Assembly (NCBI RefSeq): GCF_035818475.1
Contig: NZ_JAYMGV010000001.1
Span: forward strand, 1-64,000
Direction: 5' to 3'
DNA: 64,000 nt
Origin: Cognatitamlana sp035818475
GTDB taxonomy: Bacteria; Bacteroidota; Bacteroidia; Flavobacteriales; Flavobacteriaceae
Positions 52,054-59,882 of this stretch are shown here, piece by piece. The translations under genes and the position numbers were made by a program. Within the stretch, counting starts at the first letter, position 1; each line of letters starts with the position of its first letter. Below the pieces are notes generated by a model. It did not search any database. It saw only the letters and a program-made list of their open reading frames with translations, and was not told the DNA's origin.

Positions 52054-52845
52054 ATGGATTTAGGATTAAAAGACAAAGTTGTTGTTGTAACAGGCGCTGC
52101 CGGAATTAAAGGAAGTATAGGAGAAACCATTGTACAGTCCTTAGCTAATGAAGGTGCTATACCTGTAATTGTAGATAGAAATGCCAGAGGTTTTGAGTAT
52201 GCTGAAGAATTACAAAGCAAAGGTATTGATACTATTTTCGTCCAAACTGATTTATCAGATTACAAGCAAATTGAAACAGCTGCAAAAGTAATTGAAGAAA
52301 AATATGGTAGAATTGATGCCTTAATCAATAACGTAGGCGTAAATGACGGAGCTGGATTTGAAGCTTCAATGGATGATTTTATGTATTCATTAAAATTAAA
52401 TGTGGTTAGCTTTTTTGCTATGACCAAGTATTGCTTACCAATGCTCAGAAAAACAAAAGGTAACATCTTGAATATTGGCTCTAAAGTAGCACTTACAGGC
52501 CAGGGAGGAACATCGGGTTACGCAGCAGCAAAAGGCGGTGTACTTGGTTTAACCAGAGAATGGGCTGTGGATTTGATTAAAGAAGGAATCCGTTCTAATG
52601 CTATAATCATTGCAGAAAGCTGGACTCCGGCATATGATACCTGGATTAAAACCTTAGAAAATGGCGAAGAAAAATTAAAATCCATAGTTAAGAAAATCCC
52701 TTTGGAAAACAGGATGACCACACCTACTGAGATAGCAGACACATGTTTGTTTACAATTTCAGAAAAATCATCACATACTACCGGGCAATTTATAATAGTA
52801 GATGGCGGCTATGTTCATTTGGATAGATCGCTCTTAACTGAATAA
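52054..52845 (+). CDS. SDR sugar dehydrogenase (L-fucose/L-galactose type predicted)
   Basis: Short-chain dehydrogenase of 263 residues with catalytic S143, Y156 and K160 (GYAAAKGG). The cofactor loop reads TGAAGIKGSIG (13-23), longer by about three residues than the usual TGxxxGIG. The NNVGVNDG motif follows at 92-99. Its place next to a lactonase and L-sugar transporter suggests it oxidises the C1 of an L-sugar aldose to the lactone. Not to be confused with an acyl-ACP reductase, which would sit among lipid genes. Ends the run of tightly packed genes; fucP follows after 97 bases. Confidence 0.78.
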   Translation: MDLGLKDKVVVVTGAAGIKGSIGETIVQSLANEGAIPVIVDRNARGFEYAEELQSKGIDTIFVQTDLSDYKQIETAAKVIEEKYGRIDALINNVGVNDGAGFEASMDDFMYSLKLNVVSFFAMTKYCLPMLRKTKGNILNIGSKVALTGQGGTSGYAAAKGGVLGLTREWAVDLIKEGIRSNAIIIAESWTPAYDTWIKTLENGEEKLKSIVKKIPLENRMTTPTEIADTCLFTISEKSSHTTGQFIIVDGGYVHLDRSLLTE

Positions 52846-52902
52846 ACTTGTGTCACTTCATTTAAAATAATGTTTGAGTCTTAACTTTTGCATTTTCTGT
52901 CC

Positions 52903-52919
52903 TGTTTAAAATTTAAACA
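52903..52919. promoter_or_regulatory. 17-base palindrome before the symporter gene
   Basis: TGTTTAAA-A-TTTAAACA is perfectly symmetrical around one A. It is in the 97-base gap between the SDR gene and fucP, 24 bases before the ATG, and differs from the LacI-type sites. Confidence 0.45.
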
Positions 52920-52942
52920 CTAACTAAACTAAATATCTTATT

Positions 52943-54262
52943 ATGTCTAATGAAAAAATTCCTGTAGTAGCTAAATCTGCACTTATCCCCTTTATTTTAA
53001 TTACATCTTTATTTGCGCTTTGGGGTTTTGCCAACGATATCACAAACCCTATGGTATCCGCTTTTAAAAAGGTTTTAGAACTAGATAATTTTCAAGCATC
53101 ATTGGTACAAATGGCTTTTTATGGCGGCTATTTTACAATGGCTTTACCTGCTGCTATTTTTGTAAATAAATATTCTTATAAAAAAGGCATCTTATTAGGT
53201 TTAGCGCTTTATGCCATAGGCGCTTTATTATTTTATCCAGCAGCAGCTTTTGAAGCATTCGGTTTTTTTCTGGCAGCATTATATATTTTAACATTTGGAC
53301 TGGCTTTTTTAGAAACTACTGCAAACCCTTACATTTTATCAATGGGAGCAGAAAGCACAGCCACTCAAAGATTAAATTTAGCACAAGCTTTTAACCCTAT
53401 TGGAGCTTTGGGAGGCTTAATTATTGCTCAAAAATTCATACTGGGATCTTTACAATCTGACGACTTAAATGCTGATGGAACTCCTGTTTATGATACACTT
53501 AGTGAATCAGCAAAAGCCTTAATAAGAACATCCGATTTACAGGTTATTCGTAATCCCTATGTTATTTTAGGACTTGCAGTAATAGTTTTTTTTGTTGTAA
53601 TAGCCATAATGAAAATGCCTCAGAATAAAGACCAGGAAACCAAAGTCAATATTGGAAACTCTATAAGCAGGCTTTTCAAAACCGGAAAGTTTGTATGGGG
53701 TGTAATAGCTCAGGCCTTTTATGTTGGTGCCCAAATTATGTGTTGGACATACTTATACCAATATGCTGAATCTATAGGTATAGATAATCAACCTGCAGTA
53801 ACGTATGGCATTAGTGCTCTGGTAATTTTTCTTTTAGGAAGATGGGTAGGAACAGCCCTATTAAAATATATTAATAGTGGTAAATTATTGTTTTACTTTT
53901 CTATAGGAGCATTAATTTGTACTGCTATAACCATTTTTGTACCGGGAATGATTGGGTTATATGCTTTAATTGGAATTTCTTTCTTTATGTCCATTATGTT
54001 TCCCACTATTTACGGTATTGCTCTTGAAGGTCAAGGTGAAGATGCCAAGTTTGGAGCAGCATTTCTTGTTATGGCTATTGTAGGTGGTGCATTAATGCCT
54101 ACTTTTCAAGGTTTAATATTAGATTTAGGAGGTAAAGGTTATACTGATATAACTATTTTAGGGGTTCCTGAGGTTAATTTTTCATTCATTTTACCTGCAT
54201 TATGCTTTGTAATTATTGCTTATTATGGAGTAAGAGTATTTAAAAATAATTTTTCAAAATAA
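52943..54262 (+). CDS. fucP: L-fucose:H+ symporter family permease
   Basis: Major facilitator permease of 439 residues with twelve predicted membrane helices. It follows the FucP pattern: LFALWGFANDITNPMVSAFKKVL near residues 19-39, LVQMAFYGGYFTMALPAA, FLETTANPYILSMG, QAFNPIGALGG, and the charged acidic residues expected for proton coupling. E. coli FucP also takes L-galactose, which fits the proposed pathway here. Specificity cannot be read from sequence. The mutarotase gene starts 5 bases after its stop. Confidence 0.88.
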   Translation: MSNEKIPVVAKSALIPFILITSLFALWGFANDITNPMVSAFKKVLELDNFQASLVQMAFYGGYFTMALPAAIFVNKYSYKKGILLGLALYAIGALLFYPAAAFEAFGFFLAALYILTFGLAFLETTANPYILSMGAESTATQRLNLAQAFNPIGALGGLIIAQKFILGSLQSDDLNADGTPVYDTLSESAKALIRTSDLQVIRNPYVILGLAVIVFFVVIAIMKMPQNKDQETKVNIGNSISRLFKTGKFVWGVIAQAFYVGAQIMCWTYLYQYAESIGIDNQPAVTYGISALVIFLLGRWVGTALLKYINSGKLLFYFSIGALICTAITIFVPGMIGLYALIGISFFMSIMFPTIYGIALEGQGEDAKFGAAFLVMAIVGGALMPTFQGLILDLGGKGYTDITILGVPEVNFSFILPALCFVIIAYYGVRVFKNNFSK

Positions 54263-54266
54263 AGCC

Positions 54267-54611
54267 ATGAACAAAATTAAAAGATACTGTTATTCTTGTG
54301 ATTTAAAAGATAACCCGAAACTAATAGAAGAATATAAAGCACACCATGCTGCTGGAAATGCATGGCCAGAGATTACCAAAAGCATAAAAGATGCCGGAAT
54401 TGTTGACATGGAAATTTACCTCGTAGGAAATAGAATGTTTATGATTATGGAGGTTGATGACAGTTTTGATCCGGTAAAAAAAGCTGAAATGGATGCTAAC
54501 AATCCTAAGGTTCAAGAATGGGAAAATTTAATGTGGAACTATCAACAAGAACTGCCCTGGGCTAAAGATGGCGAAAAATGGATCTCCCTGGATCGTATTT
54601 TTAAATTGTAA
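54267..54611 (+). CDS. L-rhamnose mutarotase family protein
   Basis: A 114-residue RhaM-type mutarotase (PF05336), which interconverts anomers of free sugars. Family positions are visible: KRYCYSCDLKDNPKLIEEYKAHH, VDMEIYLVGNRMFMIMEVDDSF, and the C-terminal MDANNPKVQEWENLMWNYQQELPWA. H27/H28 and the tryptophans are probable active-site residues. In this locus it likely serves the sugar brought in by the symporter (5-base gap) before C1 oxidation. A terminator follows. Confidence 0.9.
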   Translation: MNKIKRYCYSCDLKDNPKLIEEYKAHHAAGNAWPEITKSIKDAGIVDMEIYLVGNRMFMIMEVDDSFDPVKKAEMDANNPKVQEWENLMWNYQQELPWAKDGEKWISLDRIFKL

Positions 54612-54631
54612 TATCTCTAACTAAATTTTTT

Positions 54632-54665
54632 AAAAAGCACTCTGGTCAACATCAGGGTGCTTTTT
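54632..54665 (+). terminator. Operon terminator
   Basis: AAAAAGCACTCTG (54632-54644) pairs with CAGGGTGCTTTTT (54653-54665) with one wobble. It closes the lgoD-to-mutarotase operon. Confidence 0.85.
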
Positions 54666-54718
54666 GTTTTAATGCCTCTCTCTATAAGGCTTGTATGAAA
54701 CTTGTTCAATTAATACAT

Positions 54719-54726
54719 TATATTTG
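54719..54726 (+). promoter_or_regulatory. Candidate -7 element of the AraC gene
   Basis: TATATTTG matches TAnnTTTG, 53 bases before the GTG start. TTG triplets at 14 and 25 bases upstream both miss the ideal spacing. Confidence 0.35.
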
Positions 54727-54778
54727 GGTGTATATAGTAAGTTTCCAACTGTAACAATATTCACTCATTGAAAATCTT

Positions 54779-55651
54779 GTGGAAGAAAAGATTCAACAAA
54801 TAGAATTCAATAACAAACGAAAAAACAGTGAATTTGACTTTATCAACTTAAAGGATTTGTTCTCTCGTAAAGACATAAGTCACTCCCTATATGATTTTCA
54901 AAGAATTAATTTTTACATGTTGTTATTTTTCACAAATGGGCACGGCCAACATACTATTGATTTCACAGATTACACATACTGCAAAGGCACAGTTTTAAGT
55001 ATCAGAAAAGATCAAATCCATAAATTCTTTAAAACTGATGGAACAGGTTATTTACTTCTATTTACAGATGATTTTTTGATACAGTTTTTTGAAAGATCCG
55101 AAGTTTTAAAAAGCTTACAACTTTTCAACGAGCTTATTACCTCTCCAAAAGTACAGTTAAATAATAACGAGTTTTTAGAATTTTCTGGACTTATAGAAGC
55201 TATAGCCCAGGAATATTTAAGTTTTAAGGATGATCATTCAATGAGTATAATTCGTAGCTTGTTACATATCCTTTTTAGGAAAATGCTTAGGATCAAATCA
55301 AAGAATCATCAGGTTTTAAGCGATAAAAAATATTTGCGGGAGTTTATACAGTTTCAACAATTAGTAGAACATCAATGCTTTCAGACTAAAAAGGTGGCAG
55401 ATTATGGTAAACAATTAGGTGTAAGTACCAAAACACTCAACAATATTACCAACCATATAGTACATAAATCTGCAAAAAATTTCATCAATGAAATAGTTAT
55501 TACACAAATTAAACGCTTACTTGTCAATACTAACCTTTCTATTAAAGAAATAGCTTTTAGCTCAGGTTTTGAAGATTCCAGCAACCTCTTTAAATTCTTT
55601 AAAAAGTACACACAGCAAACACCTGAGGGCTTTAGATTGTCACATCAGTAA
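54779..55651 (+). CDS. AraC family transcriptional regulator
   Basis: A 290-residue regulator starting with GTG at 54779. The N-terminal part (about 30-170) is a cupin-like sensor region (FFTNGHGQHTIDFTDYTYCKGTVLSIRKDQIHKFF in pieces), and the C-terminal 100 residues form the double HTH of AraC proteins (VADYGKQLGVSTKTLNNITN, then IKEIAFSSGFEDSSNLFKFFKKYTQQTPEGFR). It follows the sugar operon after a terminator and precedes the SnoaL-like lipoprotein, whose promoter carries a clear inverted repeat; that gene is its most likely target. Confidence 0.92.
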   Translation: MEEKIQQIEFNNKRKNSEFDFINLKDLFSRKDISHSLYDFQRINFYMLLFFTNGHGQHTIDFTDYTYCKGTVLSIRKDQIHKFFKTDGTGYLLLFTDDFLIQFFERSEVLKSLQLFNELITSPKVQLNNNEFLEFSGLIEAIAQEYLSFKDDHSMSIIRSLLHILFRKMLRIKSKNHQVLSDKKYLREFIQFQQLVEHQCFQTKKVADYGKQLGVSTKTLNNITNHIVHKSAKNFINEIVITQIKRLLVNTNLSIKEIAFSSGFEDSSNLFKFFKKYTQQTPEGFRLSHQ

Positions 55652-55689
55652 CTCTTAGTTTCCCATTTTTACAGTCTAAAGACATTATT

Positions 55690-55704
55690 GTATAGCCACT
55701 ATAC
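55690..55704. promoter_or_regulatory. Inverted repeat in the lipoprotein promoter region
   Basis: GTATAG-CCA-CTATAC is a perfect inverted repeat with a three-base spacer, 13 bases before the TAATTTTG -7 element at 55718-55725. It replaces the usual -33 position and may be an activator or repressor site. Confidence 0.45.
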
Positions 55705-55717
55705 TCCTAGCTGTGCA

Positions 55718-55725
55718 TAATTTTG
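55718..55725 (+). promoter_or_regulatory. -7 element of the SnoaL-like lipoprotein gene
   Basis: TAATTTTG matches TAnnTTTG, 27 bases before the ATG. A TTG lies too far upstream (27-base spacer), as expected for an activator-dependent promoter. Confidence 0.4.
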
Positions 55726-55751
55726 TTTCATAATTATAATAAACTGTAACA

Positions 55752-56642
55752 ATGAAGAAGTTAAGCTCACCCCTAACCTACTTATCGATTAGTATAGCTC
55801 TATTAATAAGCTCATGTAATACATCAAAAAAGACAAATACAGTATCAAAAACAAAAGAAAACATGGAACAAAAAAATCTAAAGTCAATTGCTAAAAATGC
55901 TCAGGACGCTTTTTTTAAAGATTATAACGCCGAAGGCATTAAAATTCATTTTATCGAAAACTACATTCAGCATAACCCTCATGTCCCAACCGGAAGAGAA
56001 ACCGTTATTGGGTTTTTACCAACCTTAAAGCAGGCCAAAACAACGAGTAAAACACATCGGGTTTTACAGGATGGGGATTTTATTGTTATGCATAACACTT
56101 ATTCTAATGCTGAAGCATTTGGTGCAAAAGAAATGGTAGCTTTTGACGTTTACAGAATAGAAAACAATAAGGTAGCCGAGCACTGGGACAATCTAAGTCC
56201 AATTGCTAAAAAAACAGCCAGCGGGCGCTCTCAATTTGACGGATCTACTGAAATCGTTGATAAAGAAAAAACAGAAACTAATAAAGAACTGGTACGGAAC
56301 TTTGTTAATGACATTCTAATGGGTAAAAACCCTAATAAAATAACCGAATATATTAGTACAGAACAATACCATCAGCATAACATTGCCGTAGAAGATGGTT
56401 TAGATGGCTTGGGTAAGGCCATTGACTACCTAGTATCGCAGAACGACATGTTTATCTACAACACACTACATAATATTTTGGGAGAGGGCAATTTTGTACT
56501 TACCATGAGTGAAGGTGAATGGCATAAAAAACCACATGCTTTTTATGATTTATTCCGTATAGAAAATGATAAGATCGTTGAACATTGGGATATTATCAAT
56601 GAAATCCCTGAAGTTATGGCTCATAACAATGGTAAGTTTTAA
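55752..56642 (+). CDS. Tandem SnoaL/NTF2-like lipoprotein
   Basis: A 296-residue lipoprotein with lipobox LISSC (Cys22). Two SnoaL-like (nuclear transport factor 2 fold) repeats follow: first about 45-155 (HFIENYIQHNPHVPTGRETVIGF, DFIVMHNTYSNAEAFG, VAEHWDNL), second about 178-290 (ISTEQYHQHNIAVEDGLDGL, NFVLTMSEGEWHK, IVEHWDII). The repeated YIQHNP/YHQHN and EHWD pairs show internal duplication. Such proteins are often annotated as predicted aldol-condensation or ketosteroid-isomerase-like enzymes, but the reaction here is unknown. Likely controlled by the AraC regulator just upstream. Confidence 0.82.
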   Translation: MKKLSSPLTYLSISIALLISSCNTSKKTNTVSKTKENMEQKNLKSIAKNAQDAFFKDYNAEGIKIHFIENYIQHNPHVPTGRETVIGFLPTLKQAKTTSKTHRVLQDGDFIVMHNTYSNAEAFGAKEMVAFDVYRIENNKVAEHWDNLSPIAKKTASGRSQFDGSTEIVDKEKTETNKELVRNFVNDILMGKNPNKITEYISTEQYHQHNIAVEDGLDGLGKAIDYLVSQNDMFIYNTLHNILGEGNFVLTMSEGEWHKKPHAFYDLFRIENDKIVEHWDIINEIPEVMAHNNGKF

Positions 56643-56680
56643 TAGTTACGAAACAGGCTAGTTTAAACAGAGTAAAAAAA

Positions 56681-56717
56681 CAAGGCTCAAAAGATTATAT
56701 TTTTCTTTTGAGCCTTG
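56681..56717 (-). terminator. Terminator of the SulP gene
   Basis: CAAGGCTCAAAAG (56681-56693) pairs perfectly with CTTTTGAGCCTTG (56705-56717). A run of seven A precedes it, giving a strong T run on the minus strand. It is 94 bases after the SulP stop and 39 after the lipoprotein stop. Confidence 0.85.
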
Positions 56718-56810
56718 TTATAAAATGACTATATAATTTTAATTGTGACTTTATTAAAAAATTAATCTTTCTAACCCCAATTTCATGTCATTTCTATAAT
56801 ACTTTTCAAG

Positions 56811-58424
56811 TTAAAACTTATACTCAGACAACCCTTTAGTAAAAGCTTCAGGGTTTTCAGCTAAATGATAGCGCGGATCATCAATATCTTCAACTATAAC
56901 CTCTCTGAATTTAGGATTTGATTTATATAAAAGTACTTTACAATCTTCACTTAAATGCTTCAATTTAATTTGCTTACCCACTGCTTCGTATTTATTTACC
57001 AAATTATAAATAGCTTCAATTGCAGAGTGGTCACTCACTCTGGATTCCACAAAATCTACTTCAATTTTATCCGGGTCATTCTTCACATCAAACTTTTCAT
57101 TAAAGGCAATAATTGATCCAAAAAACAGAGGCCCCCAAATCTCATAAACCTTCGTTCCGTCTTCTCGCATTCGTTTTCTGGCTCTGATGCGTTTTGCATT
57201 TTCCCAGGAAAATACTAATGCACTGATTATAACACCTGCTATAACAGCAACTGCCAAATCAAAAATTACAGTTAAGGAAGATACTGCCACTAGCACTATA
57301 ACATCACTTAAAGGAATTTTATTTAAAATTCTAAAACTACTCCATGCAAATGTGCCAATAACTACCATAAACATGACTCCCACCAAAGCAGCAATTGGCA
57401 CCTGTTCAATCAATCCGGAAGCAAAAAGTATAAATACCAATAATAACACCGCTGCTACTATTCCTGATAACCTGGTTCGTCCACCTGATTTTATATTAAT
57501 TAAGGATTGTCCAATCATAGCACAGCCTCCCATGCCTCCAAAGAACCCTGTAACAATATTAGCTCCTCCTTGTGCCATACACTCTCTATTGGCATTCCCT
57601 CTGGTTTCTGTCAATTCATCTACCAAATTTAAGGTCATTAATGATTCAATCAATCCTATAGCAGCTAAAATCAAAGCGTAAGGACCTATAAATTTTATAG
57701 TTTGCCAATTAAAAGGTACTTTACTAAAAATATCTGTTTGAAATTGTGGTAACCCACCTTTTAAACCTTCACCACCACCATCACGAATAAAGCTTCCAAC
57801 TGTTGCTACATCTAATTTTCCAAATATTACAATAGCTGAAACTACTAAAATAGCAATTAGGGCTTCCGGTAATTTCTTGTTTAATTTTGGTAACCCAAAC
57901 ATAATCCCCATAGTTAAAGCCACTAACCCTAACATAATGTAAAGTGAGCCCCCTGAAAACCAATCACCATTAGCATCTTTAAACATCCCTAATTGCGACA
58001 AAAATATTACAATAGCCAAACCATTTACAAAGCCCATCATTACTGGGTGCGGAATTAATCTGACAAACTTCCCAAGCTTAAAAACTCCGGCCAACATTTG
58101 AATAACTCCCATTAATATAACCGTAGCAAATAAATAGTAAAGTCCCAGTTGTTCTCCTTCTGCTCCCATAGCATTGCCTTCAGCAACCAAACTAACCATA
58201 ACAACAGCCAGTGCTCCGGTTGCCCCACTAATCATTCCGGGGCGACCACCAAAAATTGAAGTTATTAAACCAATCATAAAAGCAGCATATAAACCAACTA
58301 AAGGGTCTACACCGGCTACAAAAGCAAACGCCACAGCCTCTGGAACTAACGCTAAAGCCACAGTTATTCCACTTAAAACATCATTTTTTACATTGGTTGC
58401 ACGTTTTCTAATAAATTCAGTCAT
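56811..58424 (-). CDS. SulP family inorganic anion transporter with STAS domain
   Basis: A 537-residue inner-membrane transporter. The N-terminal signature VLSGITVALALVPEAVAFAFVAGVDPLVGLYAAF (in parts, about residues 15-48) and the SGATGALAVVMVSLV segment are those of SulP/SLC26 transporters; about 10-12 helices follow. The last ~100 residues are a STAS domain (KIEVDFVESRVSDHSAIEAIYNLVNKYEAVGKQIKL). Bacterial members carry sulfate or bicarbonate; which applies here is open. It has a well-formed own promoter. Confidence 0.94.
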   Translation of the reverse strand: MTEFIRKRATNVKNDVLSGITVALALVPEAVAFAFVAGVDPLVGLYAAFMIGLITSIFGGRPGMISGATGALAVVMVSLVAEGNAMGAEGEQLGLYYLFATVILMGVIQMLAGVFKLGKFVRLIPHPVMMGFVNGLAIVIFLSQLGMFKDANGDWFSGGSLYIMLGLVALTMGIMFGLPKLNKKLPEALIAILVVSAIVIFGKLDVATVGSFIRDGGGEGLKGGLPQFQTDIFSKVPFNWQTIKFIGPYALILAAIGLIESLMTLNLVDELTETRGNANRECMAQGGANIVTGFFGGMGGCAMIGQSLINIKSGGRTRLSGIVAAVLLLVFILFASGLIEQVPIAALVGVMFMVVIGTFAWSSFRILNKIPLSDVIVLVAVSSLTVIFDLAVAVIAGVIISALVFSWENAKRIRARKRMREDGTKVYEIWGPLFFGSIIAFNEKFDVKNDPDKIEVDFVESRVSDHSAIEAIYNLVNKYEAVGKQIKLKHLSEDCKVLLYKSNPKFREVIVEDIDDPRYHLAENPEAFTKGLSEYKF

Positions 58425-58443
58425 GGTAGTTTTTTTGAAGGTG

Positions 58444-58473
58444 CAAATTTACGGTTAATATATTGGCAGGCAA
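58444..58473 (-). promoter_or_regulatory. SulP gene promoter
   Basis: On the minus strand, TTG (58473-58471), exactly 19 bases, TAAATTTG (58451-58444): a full consensus match. Transcription should start near 58437, about 13 bases before the ATG. Confidence 0.7.
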
Positions 58474-58524
58474 ATAGAAGTATTAGAATTTGCGTTTTCA
58501 GAAACCTAAAACGTTTGAAATGTA

Positions 58525-58896
58525 TTAGATGTTATGGTCTGCTAACCAGTTTATCGCTTCTTCTCTTTCATTGAATATTTTAATGTTTTGATGAATATTT
58601 CCATTAATATTCATCAAAGTTTCAGTAGACATAACACCTCCAATAGAGTTCACCAACACAGCCATGGATTGTATTTCATCTAAATGCGCAATAATTTTTT
58701 GCGCCTCAAAAGTATAAGAGTAAGGATTTTTTTTATTTACGAGTAAAGAAAACGGAGCTTCAAGGTTATTAAGCAAAAAATCATGATATTCATCAACCAT
58801 AACCTCATCTAAAATAATACCTTCATCTACTATAATCTCTGCTAAATTATTATTTAGCAATTCAATAGTTCCAAACGAAAGTCTATAACTTTTCAT
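58525..58896 (-). CDS. Small STAS-like protein of unknown function
   Basis: A 123-residue soluble protein. The alternating pattern (IEIIVDEGIILDEVMVDEYHDFL, FSLLVNKKNPYSYTFEAQ, MAVLVNSIGGVMSTETL, NIKIFNEREEAINWLADH) resembles the small alpha/beta STAS or SpoIIAA-like proteins found in Bacteroidota. No catalytic motif is seen. It is 100 bases upstream of the SulP gene on the same strand, but that gene has its own promoter. Confidence 0.6.
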   Translation of the reverse strand: MKSYRLSFGTIELLNNNLAEIIVDEGIILDEVMVDEYHDFLLNNLEAPFSLLVNKKNPYSYTFEAQKIIAHLDEIQSMAVLVNSIGGVMSTETLMNINGNIHQNIKIFNEREEAINWLADHNI

Positions 58897-59166
58897 AAAA
58901 ACACTTTTGTTCGAGAGGTTAATAAAAAAAATTATAAACAGCTTCTTCTAAAAACTATTCAATAGCAATCTATTTTTCTGACTATTACTAAGTTAGTTAT
59001 TTTTTCTGACTTTAAGAAGATTAAGTAAGTATTTTAAGATTTATTTTTGAAACATGAAGCATAACTTTAGTATTTTCTGTTAAAAGAGCAAAATTAAACT
59101 CATATTAAGTTAACGTATTACACAAGTAGTTTTCAATTACAGATCAAGGACAAGGCCTTATGCTCA

Positions 59167-59748
59167 TTATACTAATAGCCTAATATTCGCATAAGAATTT
59201 TCAAGAGCTTTATTCGCCTGTTTACCGTTTAACCAGGCAACCTTTGTTATACCCTCTTCTTCCTGTGCAAATAAATCACCTGCAAAATTGGTTTTCATTT
59301 CAAACCAATAGGTAATCTTTATTTTATAACGTCCATTACGTTTAAATATATGATACGTAGTATTTAAAGGCTTTTTAATTTGTAATCCATTAACTCCGGT
59401 TTCTTCTGTAACTTCCCTAACAGCTGTTTCTTCAATAGTTTCATATCGTTCAGCTTTTCCTTTTGGTAAATCCCATTTATCATTTCTATAAATAAACAGT
59501 ACTTCTCCACGTTCATTATAAACCTTTCCTCCCCCCGCGATAACATTGGGTAATTTCTTCAAAAACTTTTTTAAAAGCTTATCTTTATTTTTATGAATGA
59601 GTCTAATCTCTTTTAAAGAAGTTGAATTTAGCTGTCTAATAACCTTAGTCATATTTACAGTGTTGAGTAAATAATTTTTAAAGTTAGTTTCCTGTTCGAC
59701 AACTGTTGTTAAAATTATTGGTTTATCACCAACAAAAACTTTATACAT
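59167..59748 (-). CDS. NUDIX hydrolase
   Basis: A 193-residue protein with a NUDIX domain. The box runs from G97 to about 119 (GKAERYETIEETAVREVTEE, all key residues intact). The N-terminal ~65 residues are an extra region (VEQETNFKNYLLNTVNMTKV...) before the domain at AGGGKVYNERGEVLFIYRNDKWDLPKGK. Substrate unpredictable: nucleotide or sugar diphosphates. Divergent from pyrE with 134 bases between. Confidence 0.92.
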   Translation of the reverse strand: MYKVFVGDKPIILTTVVEQETNFKNYLLNTVNMTKVIRQLNSTSLKEIRLIHKNKDKLLKKFLKKLPNVIAGGGKVYNERGEVLFIYRNDKWDLPKGKAERYETIEETAVREVTEETGVNGLQIKKPLNTTYHIFKRNGRYKIKITYWFEMKTNFAGDLFAQEEEGITKVAWLNGKQANKALENSYANIRLLV

Positions 59749-59869
59749 AGTTATTTGTGATTAACAAATTCAATATGGTAAAAATATCATTTTTACTCAC
59801 ATGGTGTATATTGTTGAAAAATATTTTTATTAAGACATATCAACCTTAATTTAAAATTAAATTTATCCG

Positions 59870-59877
59870 TAATTTTG
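59870..59877 (+). promoter_or_regulatory. pyrE -7 element
   Basis: TAATTTTG matches TAnnTTTG and ends five bases before the pyrE ATG, implying a leaderless transcript or a very short leader. Confidence 0.5.
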
Positions 59878-59882
59878 TCGAC

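Noticed and set aside
42918..54611. L-fucose as the main substrate of the sugar locus
   Set aside because: An L-fuconate carbon chain lacks the C6 hydroxyl, so KdgK could not phosphorylate the final keto-acid and the UxaB/UxaA/KdgK/Eda route would not close. Kept as an alternative for uptake only.
42918..54611. Galacturonate (pectin) as the main substrate
   Set aside because: No uronate isomerase (UxaC) is in the locus, while LgoD-like, lactonase, SDR, mutarotase and FucP-type genes are unnecessary for galacturonate.
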